Shown here piece by piece: positions 60,288 through 64,000 of a DNA stretch of 64,000 bases. The position numbers and the translations under genes were made by a program. Below the pieces are notes generated by a model. The model worked only from the letters and a program-made list of their open reading frames with translations, ran no database searches and was not told where the DNA came from. This DNA comes from Microbacterium sp. PM5 (lineage in GTDB: Bacteria > Actinomycetota > Actinomycetes > Actinomycetales > Microbacteriaceae): contig NZ_CP022162.1 in NCBI RefSeq assembly GCF_003293595.1, forward strand, positions 1,536,248 through 1,600,247, read 5' to 3'. Numbering within the stretch: the first letter of the stretch is position 1; each line of letters starts with the position of its first letter.

Positions 60288-61108
60288 TGGACGTACCCCC
60301 CGTCGCGGAGGAAGGCGTAGCTGGCGGCGATGTCCTCGAACACGTCTCCGGGGGCCTTGTCGTACTCGATCACGGCGTAGCGGATCGCCGTACCGGCCTT
60401 CAGCGCCTCCGCGAGAGGGACGTCGGCAGTGCCGGCGTGGCGCTGGTCGAGGCTGTCCGACCCGAAGGAACCGGCGCCGGGAGCCCAGGGGTTGGATGCC
60501 GGGACGACGCCGTCCTTGACGTGCACCGCGACGAGGCGGTCGCCGAGCGCGGACACGAGCGCGGGCACGTCCTGGCCGCCGGTGAGCGCCCAGAAGAGGT
60601 CGAGCTCGAGCTGGACGCGCTCGTCGGTCAGCGCGACGAAGCGCTCGTAGGCGGTGGCGCCGTCGAAGGAGGCGACGAACTCCTGGGCGTGGTTGTGGTA
60701 GCCGACGCTGAGGCCGAACTCCGCCGCCTTCTCGGCGGCGCGGTTGAGCCGGTCGGCGATGTCGGCGACACCGTCGGCCGTCAGCCAGCGCTCGGGAGCG
60801 ACGAACGGGTCGATGACCGTGGTCATGCCGATCTCCGCCGCGGCGGCGAACACGACCTCGGGTGCCGGGGTCGGAATCTCGCCGTCCGGAGTCCAGAGGG
60901 TGTCGGACAGCAGCGGTGCATGTCCGGTGGGCGAGGCGAGTCCGCTGGCGTCCAGCGCGGCGCGGACCTGCGTGGGGCGGGAGACGAAATCGAACGCCTC
61001 CACGTTGCGCAGGCCGATCGCGGCGAGCTTGTCGAGCGAGCCTCCCATGTCGGCGGTGAACTCCTTGGCCAGCGTGTAGAGCTGGACGGAAGCGACGGGC
61101 AGTGTCAT
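60284..61108 (-). CDS. Sugar phosphate isomerase/epimerase (xylose-isomerase-like TIM barrel)
   Basis: A 274-aa AP-endonuclease-2-type barrel. It has SVQLYTLAKEF, LAAIGLRNVEAFDF, VGYHNHAQEF (metal-binding His), LELDLFWALTGG (metal-binding Asp) and VAVHVKDG. Partners of MocA dehydrogenases of this type isomerise or dehydrate keto-sugars or inositols. AAGGA lies about 11 nt before ATG. It is the first gene of a two-gene operon divergent from tetR, with a palindromic operator between. Confidence 0.87.
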   Translation of the reverse strand: MTLPVASVQLYTLAKEFTADMGGSLDKLAAIGLRNVEAFDFVSRPTQVRAALDASGLASPTGHAPLLSDTLWTPDGEIPTPAPEVVFAAAAEIGMTTVIDPFVAPERWLTADGVADIADRLNRAAEKAAEFGLSVGYHNHAQEFVASFDGATAYERFVALTDERVQLELDLFWALTGGQDVPALVSALGDRLVAVHVKDGVVPASNPWAPGAGSFGSDSLDQRHAGTADVPLAEALKAGTAIRYAVIEYDKAPGDVFEDIAASYAFLRDGGYVQ

Positions 61109-61193
61109 GACGTGCGTCCTTCGAACCTCGTTGTCTCGTGTGTGCGGCGTCGGCGGCGCATCGTCCGCGTGGCGCTGAGGCGACGGTATCACA

Positions 61194-61213
61194 AAACCTC
61201 CACATGGAGGTTT
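61194..61213. promoter_or_regulatory. TetR-type operator between divergent promoters
   Basis: The perfect 9-bp arms AAACCTCCA (61194-61202) and TGGAGGTTT (61205-61213) are separated by CA. It lies 31 nt before the tetR start, covering the -35 side of its TAGGTT promoter box. It is directly upstream of TGTGATAC, a likely -10 for the leftward operon. Confidence 0.75.
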
Positions 61214-61243
61214 CTTCTTCGAGGATCGGCTAGGTTGGATGCC

Positions 61244-61861
61244 GTGAGCACGACGGACGGCACGGGCGACGAGGCGGTGATCGGGCGCCGCGGCCTGCAG
61301 CCGAAGGGGGTGGCGCGGCGCCAGGAGATCCTGGACCGCGCGATCGAGGTGTTCCGCGAGCGCGGGGCCGACGGCACGTCGCTGCGTCGCATCGCCGAGG
61401 CGATCGGCGTCTCGCATGCCGCTCTGCTGCACTACTTCGACTCCCGGGAGCAGCTGCTGGTCGCCGTCTACGCGCATGCCGAGATCCGGCGCAACGCCGC
61501 TGCGGACCCGATCGTCACCCCCGGCGTCGACACGATGATCGCTGCGGCGATCGCGAACGTCGACGTGCCGGGACTGGTCCAGCTGTATACGACGCTGCTG
61601 GCGGCCTCGCTGGAGGCGGGCAACGACGTCGGCCGAGAGTTCTTCTCGGCCCGCTTCGAGCGCGTGCGCGACGAGCTCACGACGTCATTTCACCGACAGC
61701 AGGTCGATGGCGACATCCGCGACGACGTCCCCGCCGAAGACCTCGCGGCGCTCTTGATCGCCGCCTCCGACGGCCTGCAGATCCAGTGGCTGCTCGAGCC
61801 GTCGATCGGACTCAGCGAGACCCTGCGCACGTTCGGGCGCCTCCTGCAGCCACCGCGCTGA
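61244..61861 (+). CDS. TetR-family transcriptional regulator
   Basis: A 205-aa repressor. The HTH is RRQEILDRAIEVFRERGADGTSLRRIAEAIGVSHAALLHYFDSREQLLVAVY (about 28-79), followed by a helical ligand domain. GTG start, 7 nt after TAGGTT (leaderless). The palindrome between it and the divergent MocA/TIM-barrel operon suggests it represses both. Confidence 0.92.
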   Translation: MSTTDGTGDEAVIGRRGLQPKGVARRQEILDRAIEVFRERGADGTSLRRIAEAIGVSHAALLHYFDSREQLLVAVYAHAEIRRNAAADPIVTPGVDTMIAAAIANVDVPGLVQLYTTLLAASLEAGNDVGREFFSARFERVRDELTTSFHRQQVDGDIRDDVPAEDLAALLIAASDGLQIQWLLEPSIGLSETLRTFGRLLQPPR

Positions 61862-61951
61862 GCGCAACGGTCAGCCGGTACCGAGCGTGTCGGCGATGAC
61901 GGAGAGCAGATGGCGGCCCCGACCGACTTCGCGCGCCCGTAGCCTGAGAGG

Positions 61952-62830
61952 ATGGCCGCACCCGAGATCCTCCGCTACACCGCATTCAGCTCTGACCCCG
62001 CCGGCGGCAACCCGGCGGGCGTGGTGCTCGATGCCGGCGGGCTGGACGATGCCGACATGCAGCGGATCGCCGCCGAGGTCGACTTCGCCGAGACCGCCTT
62101 CGTGACCGGGATGCGCGAGGACGGGGCGCGCACGGTGCGCTACTTCTCCCCCATCGCCGAAGTGCCGTTCTGCGGGCACGCCACGATCGCCACGGCCGTT
62201 GCCCTGGCCGAGCGCAGCGACGCCGATGCCATCGTCTTCGACACCCCCGTCGGCGACATCCGCATCGAGATCGAACGCGGCGCCGGCGGCATCCGCGCGG
62301 CCTTCACCAGCGCTCCGACCTCCGTGCGCGCCCTCGATCCCGACGACCGGGACGCGATCCTCCTGCTGCTCGGGCTCAGCAGCGACGAGCTCGACCCGAC
62401 GCTGCCGCCGCGCATCGCCGACGCGGGCAACCCGCATCCGGTCATCGTGCTGTCCGACCGCACCCGCTTCGATGCGTTCACCTTCGACCCGGACCGCGTG
62501 CGCGCCCTCATGGATGCGCGCGGTTGGCCCGCGACGATCACCGTCGTGCACCGCTCGGCGGAGGATCGTTTCACCGTGCGCAACCTGTTCCCCGTCGGGC
62601 GGATCACCGAAGACCCCGCCACCGGCTCGGCGGCCGCCGCGCTGGGCGCCTACCTGCGCGAGCTCGGTGCGGTGCCGGTGCCGGCACGCATCGCGATCGA
62701 GCAGGGCCTGCATGTCGGTCGCCCCGGCCTGCTCGTCGTCGACATTCCGGCGACGGGGCGCGTCCGCGTCTCCGGCGTCGCCGTGCCGATGACGGACGCC
62801 ACCCGCCCGCGCGTTACCGCCGACTCATGA
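61952..62830 (+). CDS. PhzF-family isomerase
   Basis: A 292-aa protein with the two-fold PhzF fold: RYTAFSSDPAGGNPAGVVLDAG, VDFAETAFV (catalytic Glu), YFSPIAEVPFCGHATIATAVALA, then in the second half NLFPVGRITEDPATGSAAAALGAYL. It belongs to the diaminopimelate-epimerase superfamily; the substrate is unknown, and no phenazine genes are near. The start is 6 nt after TAGCCT. The 3' end overlaps the convergent next gene by 17 nt. Confidence 0.92.
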   Translation: MAAPEILRYTAFSSDPAGGNPAGVVLDAGGLDDADMQRIAAEVDFAETAFVTGMREDGARTVRYFSPIAEVPFCGHATIATAVALAERSDADAIVFDTPVGDIRIEIERGAGGIRAAFTSAPTSVRALDPDDRDAILLLLGLSSDELDPTLPPRIADAGNPHPVIVLSDRTRFDAFTFDPDRVRALMDARGWPATITVVHRSAEDRFTVRNLFPVGRITEDPATGSAAAALGAYLRELGAVPVPARIAIEQGLHVGRPGLLVVDIPATGRVRVSGVAVPMTDATRPRVTADS

Positions 62831-63101
62831 TAGCTGCGAGCGCGTCCTCGAGCACGAGAGCCTGGTGCACCTCGGTCGCCTGCGCATAGGACGCCCCCGC
62901 GAGCGCCACGAAGACGGCACCGACCACGTCGACGTACCCGACGACAAGGCCGTCGGCGATGACGCGGTAGCGGTCGATATCGTCGATGACCAGCCGATAC
63001 GCCTCGTCGGCGCCGGCGGCGGGAGCGTCCGCACCGGGACCGGGTCGATGGCCCTCCTCCGGTCGCTCAGCGCGACGGGACGGCGTGGTGTCGATGGTCA
63101 T
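62814..63101 (-). CDS. Small conserved hypothetical protein
   Basis: A 95-aa protein. A disordered, charged N-terminal third (RRAERPEEGHRPGPGADAP) is followed by a compact domain, AYRLVIDDIDRYRVIADGLVVGYVDVVGAVFVALAGASYAQATEVHQALVLEDALAAI. GGAGG lies 6 nt before ATG. The function is unknown. Confidence 0.66.
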   Translation of the reverse strand: MTIDTTPSRRAERPEEGHRPGPGADAPAAGADEAYRLVIDDIDRYRVIADGLVVGYVDVVGAVFVALAGASYAQATEVHQALVLEDALAAIMSRR

Positions 63102-63139
63102 GGTGCGCCTCCGCCCCCAGCCTCGCGCACATCACCGGA

Positions 63140-64000
63140 TCACGCCGGGGGCTTGACGGATGCCGCCGCGGCACCTACCGGGGGCGGTGCGGCATCCGCT
63201 GCGCGTGCTCCCCACAGGCGCCGAACGAGCAGAGGCCCGCCGATCCCGTGGATCGCGACGCTTCCCAGCACGACCATGCAGGTCGCCGCCAGCACGAGAA
63301 ACCCCTGCTCGCCGGGCAGGGCGTTCGCGGCGATGAGCCCGAACACGATGGATGCCGCGCCGCGCGGCCCCACCACCGCGACGAAGATCCGCTCCTGGCG
63401 AGTTGCCTCGCTTCCGAGCAGGGCGATGCCGACGGGGATGATCCGCCCGATGGTGAGCGCGACGAGCGCCAGGGCGATCGCCGGCCACCAGTCATACGTC
63501 TCGCTCAGCAGCACGACGGCGGCGAAGCCGAAGGCCAGCCACAGCAGCAGATTGGTCAGCCACGACACATCCTCCAACAGAGTGAGCTCAGCGCGGTCGA
63601 GCCCCTTCTCCCCGCGCGTCAGCCGGATGGCGATACCGGCGACGAACACGGCGACGAAGCCGTTGCCGTGCAGCATGACGGCAGCCGCGAAGACGATGAG
63701 CGGTGCGGCGACGAAGGCGATGCGCATGCTCTGCGGCTCGGTCCACCCGCGCTCATCGGCGAAGCGGGTCGCGCCGCCGATGGCCGCGCCCACCGCCGCG
63801 CCGACGAGAACGGCGATGAGCCCGGCGGGGGCCGCGACGGCGAACGCGCGCCCGGCGTCGCCCGTGGTTCCCGCCGAGGCGAACGCGAGCGCCGCGAGCA
63901 GGAGCGGAGAGACGAGGCCGTCGTTGTAGCCGCTCTCGACGCTGAGCCAGCGCCGCACGCGCGCGGGAATCCGCTCGTCGCGGACGAGGGAGGTTTCGGG
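63140..64000 (-). CDS. CPA1-family Na+/H+ antiporter, 3' part (runs off the window)
   Basis: The last 286 residues of a cation:proton antiporter; the frame continues past base 64000. It begins PETSLVRDERIPARVRRWLSVESGYNDG, where ESGxNDG is the core ion-binding motif of CPA1/NhaP proteins. It continues through seven or so hydrophobic segments and FVAVVGPRGAASIVFGLIA to a short Pro/Ala-rich cytoplasmic tail. The GTG at 63958 is internal, not a start. Confidence 0.88.
   Translation of the reverse strand, partial: PETSLVRDERIPARVRRWLSVESGYNDGLVSPLLLAALAFASAGTTGDAGRAFAVAAPAGLIAVLVGAAVGAAIGGATRFADERGWTEPQSMRIAFVAAPLIVFAAAVMLHGNGFVAVFVAGIAIRLTRGEKGLDRAELTLLEDVSWLTNLLLWLAFGFAAVVLLSETYDWWPAIALALVALTIGRIIPVGIALLGSEATRQERIFVAVVGPRGAASIVFGLIAANALPGEQGFLVLAATCMVVLGSVAIHGIGGPLLVRRLWGARAADAAPPPVGAAAASVKPPA

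Noticed and set aside
63140..63958. GTG at 63958 as the start of a short antiporter
   Set aside because: The frame continues upstream with typical antiporter sequence (TSLVRDERIPAR) to the window edge, so the gene is cut by the window, not short.
1..64000. CRISPR arrays, rRNA genes, transposases or prophage genes
   Set aside because: I looked for regularly spaced repeats, rRNA signatures, DDE transposase motifs and integrase or phage structural genes and saw none.

Overview
The window looks like a chromosomal segment of a high-GC actinobacterium, most likely a Microbacterium-like member of the Microbacteriaceae. This rests on the strong GC codon bias, a DUF222/HNH endonuclease gene, a pair of DUF7882-type small proteins, DUF2804/DUF4287/DUF4383/DUF4395 housekeeping oddments, and many genes whose start codon lies 6 or 7 nt after a TANNNT hexamer, typical of actinobacterial leaderless mRNAs. 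I count 64 protein genes (the last cut by the window edge), one tRNA-Arg(ACG), one candidate small RNA, and no rRNA, CRISPR array, IS element or integrase.

Layout. 0-2.4 kb: a membrane-anchored sulfite-oxidase-like molybdoenzyme and two small genes. 2.4-15.5 kb: an accessory block with visibly lower GC and different codon use. It holds a PIN-like (DUF4935) protein and a tightly coupled leftward defence operon, hsdM-hsdS-Ymh(TIGR02391)-hsdR, followed by an 847-aa membrane protein and a 350-aa protein that I cannot assign. 15.3-29 kb: a candidate sRNA, the HNH gene, a secreted DUF2207 protein, MarR, an Hsp20 gene whose promoter carries both a CIRCE and a HAIR-like operator, L-serine dehydratase, amylosucrase, tRNA-Arg, and aldose epimerase and rhodanese genes. 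29-36 kb: a large wall-anchored GH43 arabinofuranosidase-like enzyme divergent from a DHA2 exporter, across a palindrome-rich regulatory region. 36-45.9 kb: a DesKR-like two-component system with an ABC exporter, PadR, a FUSC protein, a small (p)ppGpp synthetase, and MetY with a flavin reductase. 45.9-53.3 kb: a DeoR-controlled sugar locus made of ManA, an ADP-dependent-kinase-family enzyme, a class II aldolase and an ABC importer without its own ATPase. 53.3-64 kb: small conserved proteins, a fatty-acid desaturase, ROK kinase, hydrolase, a TetR-flanked MocA/TIM-barrel pair, PhzF and the end of a Na+/H+ antiporter.

How the parts work together. The sugar locus reads as one catabolic unit: import by lipoprotein and permeases, presumably with a shared MsiK-type ATPase, then isomerisation, phosphorylation and aldol cleavage, with DeoR sites inside the importer promoter. 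The restriction island is the best candidate for a little-described system, because two uncharacterised genes sit directly downstream of hsdR and overlap each other, suggesting an extended type I defence operon with a membrane component. Assignments come from reading the sequence and recalling family features; no database search was run.
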